Shown here piece by piece: positions 8,676 through 18,085 of a stretch of DNA of 64,000 nucleotides. The stretch is taken from positions 62,001-126,000 of the forward strand of contig CAKPMC010000001.1 of NCBI GenBank assembly GCA_934167875.1, written 5' to 3'. Source of the stretch: an uncultured Bacilli bacterium (GTDB lineage Bacteria > Bacillota_I > Bacilli_A > RF39 > UBA660). The notes under the pieces were generated by a model that saw only the letters and a list, made by a program, of their open reading frames with translations, did not search any database and had not been told where the DNA came from. How positions within the stretch are numbered: position 1 is the first letter of the stretch; each line of letters opens with the position of its first letter. The translations under genes were made by a program, and so were the position numbers.

Positions 8676-9509
8676 TTAATGGTTTTCTAGATAATTAGCC
8701 ATATTTTTAGCCCAAAGTGGATAATAAAATCCCTTAGGGTGAACACCATCTGTAGAAAATGGATTTGCATTATATTCTAGATAAACACTGTTTTCTAAAA
8801 AAGGAATACCTTCACTATCAGCAAGTTCTTTAAGTCTTGTATTAAATAATTGTTGATATGAAAAAGCATTATTACGTTTAATTGCATCTTCACTAACCGG
8901 AAGTATTGAATTAATAATTATTTGTGTATTAGGTAAAACACTTTTTATATAACTGAGTGTATTTTTAAAATGATTAATAAATGGATCAACTCTACCAACC
9001 CAAAGTTCTAAATCATTAGAACCATATGTTAAAAATAAATAATTAGGTTGTAGTGCTATTATTTTAGGCATATCAGTTTTCATATTATCAATTCGCCTAC
9101 CCCTATACCAAACAACATTGCTATCTGGTAATACCCCATAAGCAACTAATCCCTCTGCCATAGAATCTCCTGCTACTACCGCTTTCTTTTCTTCAAAAAT
9201 TCGAGTTATTTCTGTTTTTGATACTGATGGTACTGGTTTAGGCGAAGAAGTTGGTTTAGGTTTAGATGATGGACTAGGACTTGGTGATGGAGTAACACTT
9301 GGTGTTGGACTTGGAGTTGTTGTAGGTATTGGAGTTGGAGTAACACTAGGTATTGGTGTTTGACTAGGAACAGGTGTAGTATCATTAGATTTATTGCTAT
9401 GAGAATTTAAAGGTAATATTAACAGTACCATAATTATAATTAAAATTAGACAAACAGCTGAAATTCCTACTATTAAATACAAGTTTTTTTTATTAGATAA
9501 ATTTTTCAT
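8676..9509 (-). CDS. Membrane-anchored SGNH/GDSL hydrolase
   Basis: 277 residues: a short basic N-terminus, one hydrophobic helix (about 12-35), a long Pro/Thr/Ser linker, then an SGNH domain. The Ser block is VVAGDSMAEG, the Asn block is TYGSNDLE, and the Asp-His pair is in DGVHPKG near the C-terminus. SGNH proteins of this kind usually add or remove O-acyl groups on envelope polymers. Next to an MBOAT and a DHHW protein it probably completes an O-acetylation system outside the cell. Start ATG 9509 is chosen over upstream ATGs because GGTGAG precedes it and the membrane anchor follows at once. Confidence 0.85.
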   Translation of the reverse strand: MKNLSNKKNLYLIVGISAVCLILIIIMVLLILPLNSHSNKSNDTTPVPSQTPIPSVTPTPIPTTTPSPTPSVTPSPSPSPSSKPKPTSSPKPVPSVSKTEITRIFEEKKAVVAGDSMAEGLVAYGVLPDSNVVWYRGRRIDNMKTDMPKIIALQPNYLFLTYGSNDLELWVGRVDPFINHFKNTLSYIKSVLPNTQIIINSILPVSEDAIKRNNAFSYQQLFNTRLKELADSEGIPFLENSVYLEYNANPFSTDGVHPKGFYYPLWAKNMANYLENH

Positions 9510-9597
9510 GTATCTCACCATCTCCAGTATATTCCATTTTAATAGAAAAATAGAAGAATATTTATTAAACATTCTCCTATTTGACATCAATTTACTA

Positions 9598-10062
9598 TTA
9601 TTTTAAGTTTAAGAAATTATCACGAATAGTTGAAGCATATTCATTATCCATTATTAAGATAACTAAATCCCCTTTGCTTTCAACAAAAACATTTTTCTCA
9701 TCTACACCAACACATATCCATTTTCTAGGATCAATTTTCTCTTTTATTTCTTTCTTAATGTTATCAACATCTTTAATACTATTAGCTCTAACTAATACAA
9801 CTGAGTGAGCAACAGAAGACATAAGTGGCTCAGATGCTAAAGCTTCTTTATAAGTAATATCACCACTTCCTAAATAATACTCTTGATTATCTTTATTTAC
9901 TTTTTCATTTATTAACTCTGGTAATTCATCTTCAGGAATATTTTTATAAACTTCTTTCATAATATCACTTAGTGAGCCAGAAATATTCTCATTCTGTTTT
10001 TGACATCCTGCAAAACATAAAACTAAACTTAATACTAATAATCCATAACCTATTTTTTTCAT
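9598..10062 (-). CDS. DUF4358-type lipoprotein
   Basis: 154 residues with a lipoprotein signal peptide ending in a lipobox-like LCFAGC (Cys about residue 20). The mature domain has the pattern YLGSGDITYKEALASEPLMSS, which I associate with DUF4358. Such lipoproteins commonly travel with MBOAT acyltransferases and DHHW proteins, as here. The precise role is unknown; an envelope-attached partner in polymer acetylation is likely. Good AAAAGGAG site before the ATG. Confidence 0.8.
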   Translation of the reverse strand: MKKIGYGLLVLSLVLCFAGCQKQNENISGSLSDIMKEVYKNIPEDELPELINEKVNKDNQEYYLGSGDITYKEALASEPLMSSVAHSVVLVRANSIKDVDNIKKEIKEKIDPRKWICVGVDEKNVFVESKGDLVILIMDNEYASTIRDNFLNLK

Positions 10063-10088
10063 CTAAATTTCTCCTTTTATTTTATTAT

Positions 10089-11183
10089 TTATTTTAAAGT
10101 AAAACTGTTATTAATAATTGGTACACTATATAAAAATAGAATATCATCTGCTGTATCAAATGAAACTTCATCAATATTACCAAGTAATTTACTATTAATA
10201 TAACGTAAATCAATAAGTGTTATCTTACTATAATTATCAATTAATAATGGTGAAATACTACTTCCAAAAGAATCTCTAAATATAATTAATTCTCTATCAT
10301 TACTACAATTATCATTATTAATAACTAATAACGGTGTAGCACCAGATAAATAAACATCATAACTATCTACATTCTTTAAATATTCTTCTGTATACACTTT
10401 TTGAGTTATCTTTTTCTCATAATTATAAACTGTAGCTTTATTGATATTATCACTAGTTAAATAAACTAACGTGTCAGCTGGTACTGCTGATGAAATTCTT
10501 CCATATAAAGCTCCATAAAATGAATTATATTCATGTCTACTACTAGGAAATATAGTATTACCTAAATTCATTTCATTTTGTAGTTTTCTTACTACCGGTT
10601 CTAATTTATCCTGTTTCCAGTGAATATCAGTACGATAATATGAATCTAAACTTAAAGTATCTTTTAAATCAATAAATTTAATATTATTAGATAAATTTTC
10701 TTTTAATAAATTTTCTAACTTGTCATAATCAATTTTTGGTACTGAACTATCATCCAAATAATAATTTTTATCTGGTATCATTCCAAAATAAATATTCTGG
10801 TTAGTCAAATATTCATTATTAATGTAATTAACTCTATCTGTTAAATGATTAACTGATTTTGTATTTAGAACAGTATCTAATTGAAATAAGTAATTATTTT
10901 GAACAAACACCTGATGCTCTATTTTTTTATTAAATAGTTTAACTGACGCAATTCCTTTTACCTTCCTAAACCAGTCTCTAAATGGAAACTGATCTAAGAA
11001 ATAATCATCTAAATCATCAAAGAAAGTACTATCTTCATCAAGTACTGTGTTCCAATCAGTTGGTAATTTAGCTAGTTTTCTTCTTTCTTGATAAGATATA
11101 TCTTTATCTTTAATAAATATTCCAAGTATCATAAATAGTATTAAACAAATTATAAATGAAAATGTAATTATTTTATCTTTCAT
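10089..11183 (-). CDS. DHHW-family (AlgJ-like) envelope protein
   Basis: A 364-residue protein with an N-terminal membrane anchor (about residues 5-25). The motif YRTDIHWK (about residue 185) is the DxHW signature. FRDSFGSS near 300 carries the Ser-containing block. This matches the DHHW/AlgJ-like SGNH family that works with MBOAT proteins to O-acetylate exopolysaccharide or wall polymers. Its start follows a strong GGGGGG-type site nine bases after the MBOAT stop, so the two are co-transcribed. Confidence 0.87.
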   Translation of the reverse strand: MKDKIITFSFIICLILFMILGIFIKDKDISYQERRKLAKLPTDWNTVLDEDSTFFDDLDDYFLDQFPFRDWFRKVKGIASVKLFNKKIEHQVFVQNNYLFQLDTVLNTKSVNHLTDRVNYINNEYLTNQNIYFGMIPDKNYYLDDSSVPKIDYDKLENLLKENLSNNIKFIDLKDTLSLDSYYRTDIHWKQDKLEPVVRKLQNEMNLGNTIFPSSRHEYNSFYGALYGRISSAVPADTLVYLTSDNINKATVYNYEKKITQKVYTEEYLKNVDSYDVYLSGATPLLVINNDNCSNDRELIIFRDSFGSSISPLLIDNYSKITLIDLRYINSKLLGNIDEVSFDTADDILFLYSVPIINNSFTLK

Positions 11184-11192
11184 ATTACCCCC

Positions 11193-12593
11193 CTAAAAGC
11201 GAAAATATAAGAATGGATTAAAAGATTCATCAACAATAAATGCTGTACATAATAGTAATAATCCAATATAAATAACTGGTTCAATTACTGATATTATAGT
11301 ATTACCAATCTTATATTTTTTTATTCTTAACACCAAGTATTTACATAAAGGAGTTGAAAACAAAATACTAATTATTAATATAACGATATAATTTTTTAAA
11401 TAATACATTGTTTCAATATTAGTAAATTTTAAATTATTAAATCCAAACATTGAACTTATAAAGGTTCCTATTCCTGATAAAGTAGTCTGATTAAAAATAA
11501 CGAAACTAATAACAGCTAATAAATCAGTCCAAATAATACCTAATACTTTATGTTTATTAAAAAACTTATATAAAAACATCTTTTCTAGTATTAGAAAAAC
11601 AGCGAAATAAACACCCCATAATACAAAATTCCAACTAGCTCCATGCCAAAGTCCTGTTACCATCCAAACTATAAATATATTTAAGTATCTTCTAAAAGTT
11701 CCTACTCTGCTTCCCCCAAGTGGAATATAAATATAATCTTTAAACCAACTTGATAAAGATATATGCCAACGATGCCAAAACTCTGTAACACTACTAGCTA
11801 TAAAAGGATAGTTAAAGTTTTCCAAGAAATGAAAACCAAACATAAGTCCTAAACCAATAGCCATATCACTATATCCTGAAAAATCTAAATATATCTGTAA
11901 AGTATCAGCTATTGCTTTTAACCAATAAGCTAAAATACTTTTAGTTTGCATTGAAAATAATATACTTGAAAATTCACCTAATACATTAGCAAGTAATACT
12001 TTTTTAGAAAGTCCAAAGATAAATCTTCTAACTCCATTACTAAAATTAGCATAACTAGTCTTACGATTTTCCATCTCTTCTGCTACTGTTTCATAACGAA
12101 CTATTGGTCCCGCAATTAATTGTGGAAAAAGTGATAAGTAAGTAGCAAAATCTAAAACACTTTTGGCACTTGTTACCTTACCTCTATATATATCGATAAC
12201 ATAACTGCTAGCCTGAAAAGTAAAGAAACTAATACCAATTGGCATAACTATACTAAGAGGATTAATATTAGTTGCAAAAATATTATTGATATTATCTATA
12301 AAGAAATTAAAGTATTTAAAATAAAATAATAATCCAAAATTAATAACTATACTACTTATAAAAACCGTTTTCTTAATATTTTTATTAGTTAACTTTTCTA
12401 TTAACCTTCCACTATAATAGTTAAAAATAATAGAAAATATTAATACTAAAATATATCTAGGTTCTCCATAAAAATAGAAAAACAAACTACCAATTAATAA
12501 AACCAAATTTCTAAGTTTTTGTGGGGCTAAAAAATAGAAAATTAATATAATTGGTAAAAAATAATATAAAAATGAAACACTAGAAAAAACCAT
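11193..12593 (-). CDS. MBOAT-family O-acyltransferase (AlgI/DltB-like)
   Basis: A polytopic protein of 466 residues with roughly ten hydrophobic helices. MBOAT signatures are the conserved EFWHRWHISLSSWFKDY block and the catalytic-histidine motif TGLWHGASWNF. PIGISFFTFQASSYVIDIY is also characteristic. It would move acyl groups across the membrane to an extracellular acceptor, working with the downstream DHHW, DUF4358 and SGNH proteins. Lacking dltA and dltC neighbours, it is more AlgI/PatA-like than a DltB for teichoic acid. First gene of the four-gene operon. Confidence 0.92.
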   Translation of the reverse strand: MVFSSVSFLYYFLPIILIFYFLAPQKLRNLVLLIGSLFFYFYGEPRYILVLIFSIIFNYYSGRLIEKLTNKNIKKTVFISSIVINFGLLFYFKYFNFFIDNINNIFATNINPLSIVMPIGISFFTFQASSYVIDIYRGKVTSAKSVLDFATYLSLFPQLIAGPIVRYETVAEEMENRKTSYANFSNGVRRFIFGLSKKVLLANVLGEFSSILFSMQTKSILAYWLKAIADTLQIYLDFSGYSDMAIGLGLMFGFHFLENFNYPFIASSVTEFWHRWHISLSSWFKDYIYIPLGGSRVGTFRRYLNIFIVWMVTGLWHGASWNFVLWGVYFAVFLILEKMFLYKFFNKHKVLGIIWTDLLAVISFVIFNQTTLSGIGTFISSMFGFNNLKFTNIETMYYLKNYIVILIISILFSTPLCKYLVLRIKKYKIGNTIISVIEPVIYIGLLLLCTAFIVDESFNPFLYFRF

Positions 12594-12649
12594 ATATATC
12601 TCCTTATTATATCTATTTCTTAATTAGTATATCATATTTTATAAATAAA

Positions 12650-12675
12650 GGTAAGACTACTTACTAGCCTTACCA
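12650..12675 (-). terminator. Probable terminator after phosphoketolase
   Basis: Hairpin GGTAAGxCTA/TAGxCTTACC around 12650-12675 with a T-rich run beyond it on the minus strand. One internal mismatch. Confidence 0.5.
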
Positions 12676-12682
12676 ATATAAA

Positions 12683-15076
12683 TTATATTAAATTATTTGT
12701 GTTAGTTGCCTTTTCCCAAGTCCAATTTTTGACATCAGGCATATCATCACCATATTCATCAATATATTCTTTATGTTCAATTAATTTATCCTTACACCAT
12801 TGGTTAAGAATAGCGCTTCTATTACCAAGTTGAGGTAAATATTTTAAAGCATCCATTACTAAATGATAACGATCAAGTTCGTTTTGAACACGCATATCAA
12901 ATGGTGTCGTAATAGTTCCTTCTTCTTTATAACCATGAACATGTAATTCTTTGTTAGTACGTTTATATGTAAGTTGATGTATTAATGAAGCATAACCATG
13001 GAAAGCAAATATAATAGGTTTATCTTTAGTAAATAGTAAATCATAATCTTCATCTTTTAAACCATGTGGATGTTCCAAATTAGATTGTAGTCTCATTAAG
13101 TCAACTACATTAACTACTCTAATTTTTAACTCTGGAAAACTATTACGAAGTATTGATACTGCTGCTAGTGTTTCAAGAGTTGGAGTATCACCACAACATG
13201 CCATTACGATATCTGTTTCACTATTTTGATCATTACTTGCCCAGTCCCAAATACCAATTCCTTGTGTACAATGTTTAACTGCTTGTTCCATTGTTAACCA
13301 CTGAGGTCTAGGATGTTTGCTAGCTACTATTACGTTTATATAATTTTTAGTTTTAATACAGTGATCAAAGCATGATAATAAACAGTTTGCATCTGGCGGT
13401 AAGTACATTCTAACTATATCAGCTTTTTTTGTTACTAAATGTGATAAAAAACCTGGATCTTGGTGTGTATAACCATTATGGTCTTGCTGCCAAATATGAC
13501 TAGATAAAATATAATTAAGTGAAGCTATTGGTCTACGCCAAGGAAGTTCACTAGTAACTTTTAACCATTTTGCATGTTGACTAGCCATTGAATCAATTAT
13601 TCTAGCAAATGCTTCATAAGTATGGAAAAAACCATGTCTACCTGTTAACAAATATCCTTCTAACCATCCTTCACAAGCATGCTCTGATAAATAAGAATCA
13701 AGTACTCTTCCTTCATTAGCTAAAAATTCATCACTATTATAAGTGGTAGCGTTAAATTGACGATTAGTTTTCTCAAAAATATAATTAAGACGATTAGATA
13801 AAGCTTCATCAGGTCCAAATATTCTAAAGTTCTTCTTATCTTCATTAAGTGCTACTACATCACGAATATATCTTCCTAGTTCTTTCATATCTTGTGCCAT
13901 TACTTCACCTGGCATTGTAACATCAACACCATATTCTCTAAAATCAGGTGTACGTAATTCTTCAAGCAACATTCCACCATTAGCATGAGGATTAGAACCC
14001 ATTCTTCTATTTCCAGTTGGAGTTAGTGCTTTTAGCTCAGGTAGTAAAGTACCATTTTCATCAAATAATTCTTCTGGATGATAACTTCTTAACCAATTTT
14101 CTAATAATACTACATTTTCAGGAGAATTTTCAGAAATAACGATAGGAACTTGATGTGACCTAAAAGAATTTTCTACTGGTTTACCATCTACCTCTTTAGG
14201 TCCTGTCCAACCTTTTGGTGTTTTTAAAATAATCATAGGCCAAATAGGTCTAGTAGTAATACCATTAGTTCTAGCATCAGTTTGTATCTTTTTAATTCTC
14301 TCAACAACTCTATCTAAAGTATAAGCCATTTTTTGATGCATAATTTTTGGATCATTTCCACTAACTATGATAGGATCATATCCACATCCCTTAAAGAAAT
14401 CTATTAATTCTTCCTCACTAATTCTCGCAAAAATAGTAGGATTAGCTATTTTATAACCATTTAAATGTAAAATAGGAATTATAGCTCCATCTGTTTTTGG
14501 ATTTAAAAATTTATTATAATGCCAACTAGTAGCAAGTGGTCCAGTTTCAGCTTCGCCATCACCTACTACACAAGTAGCTATTAAATTAGGATTATCTAAA
14601 ACAGCCCCAAAAGCATGTGCTAAACTATATCCTAATTCTCCACCCTCATGAATAGAACCAGGTGTTTCAGGTGCCACATGGCTAGATACCCCTCCTGGAA
14701 AAGAAAACTGTTTAAATAGTTTTTGCATTCCCTCAATATCTTCAGTAATATTAGGATAAACTTCACTATAACTACCTTCCAAATAAGTATTAGCTATCAT
14801 AAAGTTACCACCATGTCCTGGTCCTGATAAATAAATCATATCTAAATCATACTTTTTAATAATACGATTCAAATGTGTATAAATAAAATTTTGTCCTGGC
14901 ACAGTTCCCCAATGACCAACAATATTCTTTTTAATATCACTAAACTTTAGTGGTTCTCTTAAAAGCGGATTACTTCTTAAATATAATTGTCCAACTGATA
15001 AATAATTAGCTGCTCTAAAATACCTATCAATATTTTTTAATTCTATATCAGATAATACATTTTGATATTCTTCCAT
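12683..15076 (-). CDS. xfp: Phosphoketolase (xylulose-5-P / fructose-6-P)
   Basis: A thiamine-diphosphate enzyme of 797 residues, the normal family size. It has the N-terminal GHWGTVPGQNF and SGPGHGG motifs and the ThDP/Mg site GDGEAETGPLATSWHYNKF. The middle domain holds DSMASQHAKWLK and HIWQQDHNGYTHQDPG. It cleaves xylulose 5-phosphate or fructose 6-phosphate to acetyl phosphate and a sugar phosphate, giving ATP through acetate kinase. It appears monocistronic. Whether it uses one or both substrates cannot be told by eye. Confidence 0.96.
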   Translation of the reverse strand: MEEYQNVLSDIELKNIDRYFRAANYLSVGQLYLRSNPLLREPLKFSDIKKNIVGHWGTVPGQNFIYTHLNRIIKKYDLDMIYLSGPGHGGNFMIANTYLEGSYSEVYPNITEDIEGMQKLFKQFSFPGGVSSHVAPETPGSIHEGGELGYSLAHAFGAVLDNPNLIATCVVGDGEAETGPLATSWHYNKFLNPKTDGAIIPILHLNGYKIANPTIFARISEEELIDFFKGCGYDPIIVSGNDPKIMHQKMAYTLDRVVERIKKIQTDARTNGITTRPIWPMIILKTPKGWTGPKEVDGKPVENSFRSHQVPIVISENSPENVVLLENWLRSYHPEELFDENGTLLPELKALTPTGNRRMGSNPHANGGMLLEELRTPDFREYGVDVTMPGEVMAQDMKELGRYIRDVVALNEDKKNFRIFGPDEALSNRLNYIFEKTNRQFNATTYNSDEFLANEGRVLDSYLSEHACEGWLEGYLLTGRHGFFHTYEAFARIIDSMASQHAKWLKVTSELPWRRPIASLNYILSSHIWQQDHNGYTHQDPGFLSHLVTKKADIVRMYLPPDANCLLSCFDHCIKTKNYINVIVASKHPRPQWLTMEQAVKHCTQGIGIWDWASNDQNSETDIVMACCGDTPTLETLAAVSILRNSFPELKIRVVNVVDLMRLQSNLEHPHGLKDEDYDLLFTKDKPIIFAFHGYASLIHQLTYKRTNKELHVHGYKEEGTITTPFDMRVQNELDRYHLVMDALKYLPQLGNRSAILNQWCKDKLIEHKEYIDEYGDDMPDVKNWTWEKATNTNNLI

Positions 15077-15151
15077 TTCTATTCTCCTTTACTATAAACA
15101 TTATATAATAAATATTATAAAAGCTCAATTATAAGCACATAAGTTTACAGA

Positions 15152-15382
15152 ACAAAAAAATAAAAATTAAAATTTTTATTCGTCTTGGTAGTTGCCTTCC
15201 AAGCTTCCTACTTCATAGATAGAGTACCCTCTATTCTCCATAGGCTTAAATTCCGATAGTCGCTACCGTACTCATATTTTTATTTATTTGTATTTTAGTT
15301 TCTTAATTTTGATGATGTAATCTTGATTCTATTTAGACTTTTTTAAAAATAATTCAAACGCACTTTCCTTATATATAAAAAG
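15152..15382 (-). mobile_element. MITE-like remnant of an IS200/IS605-type (TnpB) element
   Basis: About 230 bp that align end to end with the element at 28847-29405 but lack the tnpB coding part. Both ends are kept. One side is GTGCGTTTGRATTATTTTTAAAA on the minus strand. The other is an RNA-like block (15181-15275) followed by AATAAAAATTTTAATTTTTATT. The RNA-like block has the stem ATAGAG/CTCTAT (15219-15224 with 15229-15234) and an outer GGTAG/CTACC pair, as expected of the guide-RNA-bearing right end of TnpB elements. The element sits directly after a terminator T-tract. Confidence 0.6.
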
Positions 15383-15403
15383 AAGTTCAATAAAGAACTT
15401 CTT
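15373..15403 (-). terminator. Terminator after the membrane protein gene at 15409
   Basis: Perfect stem AAGAAGTTC/GAACTTCTT (15380-15388 with 15395-15403) followed on the minus strand by TTTTTATAT. Confidence 0.75.
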
Positions 15404-15408
15404 AATAA

Positions 15409-16200
15409 TTAAAATTTATTACTTGGATTATAACTACCATCATAATTTGAAATATTTTGATTATTTGTTTCTTGATTATTATAGTAATCAGTAGTTAAAT
15501 TACCTGATAATCTGTTTATAGAAAAATCTAAATAATAATTTGTAGGATCGTTTGCATCAATAATTAAATCAATCATTCTATTATTATTAGCTTCCTCAGC
15601 ATACATATTATTACCACGTAAAACAACAGTATTACCATTAGGTAAAATGTAATTAACTACTGGTCTCATAAGTCTTTTATTATTTATTACTGTTTCTGTA
15701 GCTTCAAGTGTATATGGCAAATTTTTAACTAATTTACCGTTTTTACACAAATATTTAACCCTTTTTACTTGTTTATTTACTTTTATAAAACCAAATATAG
15801 AAAAAATTATAAAAGAAATAGGTAAAATAAGAAAAAGTGGCATCCATTTTGAAGTAGTTTTTGAAGATTCACTCATACAATTAGTAGGATTATCTTTTTC
15901 ATAATAAACCTTTTCATTTTTAGTATTTGGCTTATTAGTTGATTTTTTAATTGAATTGCATTTATAAGTCTTACCATCTACTTCATAATAATAAACCTTC
16001 GAATAAAAGGTATCACCTTTTTCAGTAGAAGTATCAAGTACAACCTTATTTGACATAACAGAGGAATCAAATTTACTTTTTCTAGCTTCAGTATAATAAC
16101 ACATTATTGATATTACTACTAAAAAAATTATTCCAATAAAAAGACTAATTTGATATTCTTTTCTATTTCCTTTTACATTTTTAAAATTAACTCTATACAT
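15409..16200 (-). CDS. Two-helix membrane protein, DUF3592-like
   Basis: 263 residues. Hydrophobic helices lie near residues 18-36 and 122-142. Between them is an extracytoplasmic loop containing YYYEVDGKTYKC and a second Cys. A C-terminal cytoplasmic beta domain ends in an Asn/Tyr-rich tail. The loop with 'V.G..Y.C' and a Cys pair resembles DUF3592-type proteins. The role is unknown. It begins one base after the ucpA stop, with GGGAG as ribosome binding site, so the two share an mRNA. Confidence 0.6.
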   Translation of the reverse strand: MYRVNFKNVKGNRKEYQISLFIGIIFLVVISIMCYYTEARKSKFDSSVMSNKVVLDTSTEKGDTFYSKVYYYEVDGKTYKCNSIKKSTNKPNTKNEKVYYEKDNPTNCMSESSKTTSKWMPLFLILPISFIIFSIFGFIKVNKQVKRVKYLCKNGKLVKNLPYTLEATETVINNKRLMRPVVNYILPNGNTVVLRGNNMYAEEANNNRMIDLIIDANDPTNYYLDFSINRLSGNLTTDYYNNQETNNQNISNYDGSYNPSNKF

Positions 16201-16201
16201 A

Positions 16202-16999
16202 CTAAACTCCCATACTCATGGTTTCAGGAAGAGTTGAACCACCATCAATTACTATTCCTTGACCTGTAATATAACTTGATTCATTACTAGCTAAAAATGC
16301 TGCTAACTCACCAAGTTCTTCTATTGTCCCCAATCTTTTCATTGGAATACCTTTAGCAATTCCATTAACAACTTCACTAGGATTATTATGATTAGTTTCC
16401 TTACTCATTCCCTCAACCATTGGTGTCATAATATATCCTGGCATAATAGCATTAACACGAATATTATCATCTACTAATTCCATAGCTAGTGATTTAGTAA
16501 AACCAAGAAGTGCTGCTTTAGTAGTAGCATAAGCAACTTCCCCACTATCTGCAACAAGTGGTCCTGTCACACTAGACAAATTAATAATACTAGAACTATC
16601 ATTCTTCTTCATATAAGGAACTACAGCTTTACTAACATTCCAAGTTCCTTTAATATTAATATCAAAATGATAATCTCTTAATGAATCATCCATCTTTTCA
16701 AAAGTTTCTAACTTACAAACTCCTGCATTATTAACAAGAATATCAATATGACCATGTTTCTCCATAACTGCATCTACACAAGCCTTAACCATACTTTTAT
16801 CTCTAATATCAACTTTATATCCTGAAATAGTAGCATTAGGAAATTCACTTCTTAATTCCTTTAATGTTTCTTTTATCTTATCTGAATAATCAAAAATAAT
16901 AACACTACAACCATATTTAAGAAACACCTTAGTAATACCTAAACCATTACCCATAGCTCCACCAGTCACTATAGCTAATTTATTTTCTAATTTATTCAT
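16202..16999 (-). CDS. ucpA: SDR-family oxidoreductase UcpA-like
   Basis: A 265-residue short-chain dehydrogenase with TGGAMGNG as the cofactor loop, NNAGVCKLE, LSSVTGPLVAD and YATTK as the catalytic set. The C-terminal ending IDGGSTLPETMSMGV is nearly the same as in E. coli UcpA, whose sequence I recall. UcpA in enteric bacteria is linked to furfural tolerance, but its physiological substrate is not established. Strong AAGGAGG precedes the ATG. It is the first gene of a two-gene unit with the DUF3592-like protein. Confidence 0.85.
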   Translation of the reverse strand: MNKLENKLAIVTGGAMGNGLGITKVFLKYGCSVIIFDYSDKIKETLKELRSEFPNATISGYKVDIRDKSMVKACVDAVMEKHGHIDILVNNAGVCKLETFEKMDDSLRDYHFDINIKGTWNVSKAVVPYMKKNDSSSIINLSSVTGPLVADSGEVAYATTKAALLGFTKSLAMELVDDNIRVNAIMPGYIMTPMVEGMSKETNHNNPSEVVNGIAKGIPMKRLGTIEELGELAAFLASNESSYITGQGIVIDGGSTLPETMSMGV

Positions 17000-17038
17000 A
17001 ATAACCTCCTTATTCTAAGAAGATTATATCACTTATAA

Positions 17039-17527
17039 TTATCTTTTCATAGTATAAACATTTATTAAACAATTATCTCCTTTAGTATTAAATGATCTAT
17101 CATACATAAAATTAGCATTTATAGCACACTTAGTACTAGCTTTATTTAATTGTTTAATATAAAGTTCAATTGCTTTTATATTTTTCATATTTTGAAAGAT
17201 ATATTTAGAACTTTCAATTAATATTTGTGTACCATAGTTCATTTTTCGATAATCAGGATGAACCCCATAATGTAAATTTAAAATGCCATCACTATCAACA
17301 AAAGCACATCTAATAAAACCAACTAATTTTCTATTATCTGCCATTATATATGCTGGTCCAACTAAAAGTTTATCTGTACCCTCAGATTCTTCCAACCATT
17401 CATCAAGATGATTAGATACAAATTGACACACTAATGGATCAGAAGTAATTTCTTTAATAAAACGTAATTTTCTTTTATCACTGCTACAATAATCAGTAAT
17501 TATTAAATTACTAATTTTAGTTTTCAA
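17039..17527 (-). CDS. GNAT-family N-acetyltransferase (TTG start)
   Basis: 162 residues of the acetyl-CoA-dependent GNAT fold. VHPDYRKMNYGTQIL holds the pantetheine/pyrophosphate-binding helix pattern, and KAIELYIKQLNKASTKCAINANF is the last conserved part. The start is a TTG at 17527, eleven bases after GAGGTGA. Upstream ATGs lie deep within the neighbouring gene without ribosome binding sites. The start overlaps the upstream GNAT gene by 11 bp. It is a paralogue of that gene and the pair probably arose by tandem duplication. Acceptor unknown. Confidence 0.75.
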   Translation of the reverse strand: MKTKISNLIITDYCSSDKRKLRFIKEITSDPLVCQFVSNHLDEWLEESEGTDKLLVGPAYIMADNRKLVGFIRCAFVDSDGILNLHYGVHPDYRKMNYGTQILIESSKYIFQNMKNIKAIELYIKQLNKASTKCAINANFMYDRSFNTKGDNCLINVYTMKR

Positions 17528-18044
17528 TAGTATCACCTCTAGAATATCTATAAACATAATAATATTCATTATTATTTTCTGAAACACACTTATATTTAGC
17601 TTTTTTAGCACAGCCTAAACTAGCATAATTATCTTTACGAATATGTAATTCAACAGTATTAATATTATCAAATGTAAATAAATACTTACTACACTCTTCA
17701 AGTATTTGTTGACCATATCCTCTTCTATTAGAGTCAGATTGTCCCAAAAAACCCAATCTTCTATATTCAGGATGAACAGCATATCTTAATTCTACTATTC
17801 CTTCTTCTTCAGATATTCCTTCGATATAAATATAACCAACTAATTCATCATTATCTTGTATAATATAAGAATGTTCTAATTCTATATCTTCACTTTCTTC
17901 TAATTCTATTAAATCTTTTCCTATTGATGTAGATACAAATTCATAAATAGCGTCATCCCTAATTAAGTCAAATCTAAATTTTTGATGTTTTATACTATCA
18001 CTACAAAAGCTAGTAATCATTAAGTTTCCTATTGATATCTGCAT
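17517..18044 (-). CDS. GNAT-family N-acetyltransferase
   Basis: A 175-residue GNAT protein with the acetyl-CoA loop region RRGYGQQILEECSKY (about residues 110-125) preceded by ELRYAVHPEYR. It shares GNLMIT..CSD at the start, the central V.HP.YR and the C-terminal NYASLGCAKKAKY layout with the downstream gene, so the two are tandem paralogues. The segment LGFLGQSDSNRRGYG is longer than usual. GGAAGTGAT precedes ATG 18044. The substrate is not predictable. Confidence 0.8.
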   Translation of the reverse strand: MQISIGNLMITSFCSDSIKHQKFRFDLIRDDAIYEFVSTSIGKDLIELEESEDIELEHSYIIQDNDELVGYIYIEGISEEEGIVELRYAVHPEYRRLGFLGQSDSNRRGYGQQILEECSKYLFTFDNINTVELHIRKDNYASLGCAKKAKYKCVSENNNEYYYVYRYSRGDTIEN

Positions 18045-18085
18045 AATATCACTTCCAATGTTTGCATATTATATCATAATCACTA

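Noticed and set aside
9581..9808. Plus-strand frame opposite the DUF4358 gene
   Set aside because: Shadow of the lipoprotein gene, which has a lipobox, a good ribosome binding site and operon context.
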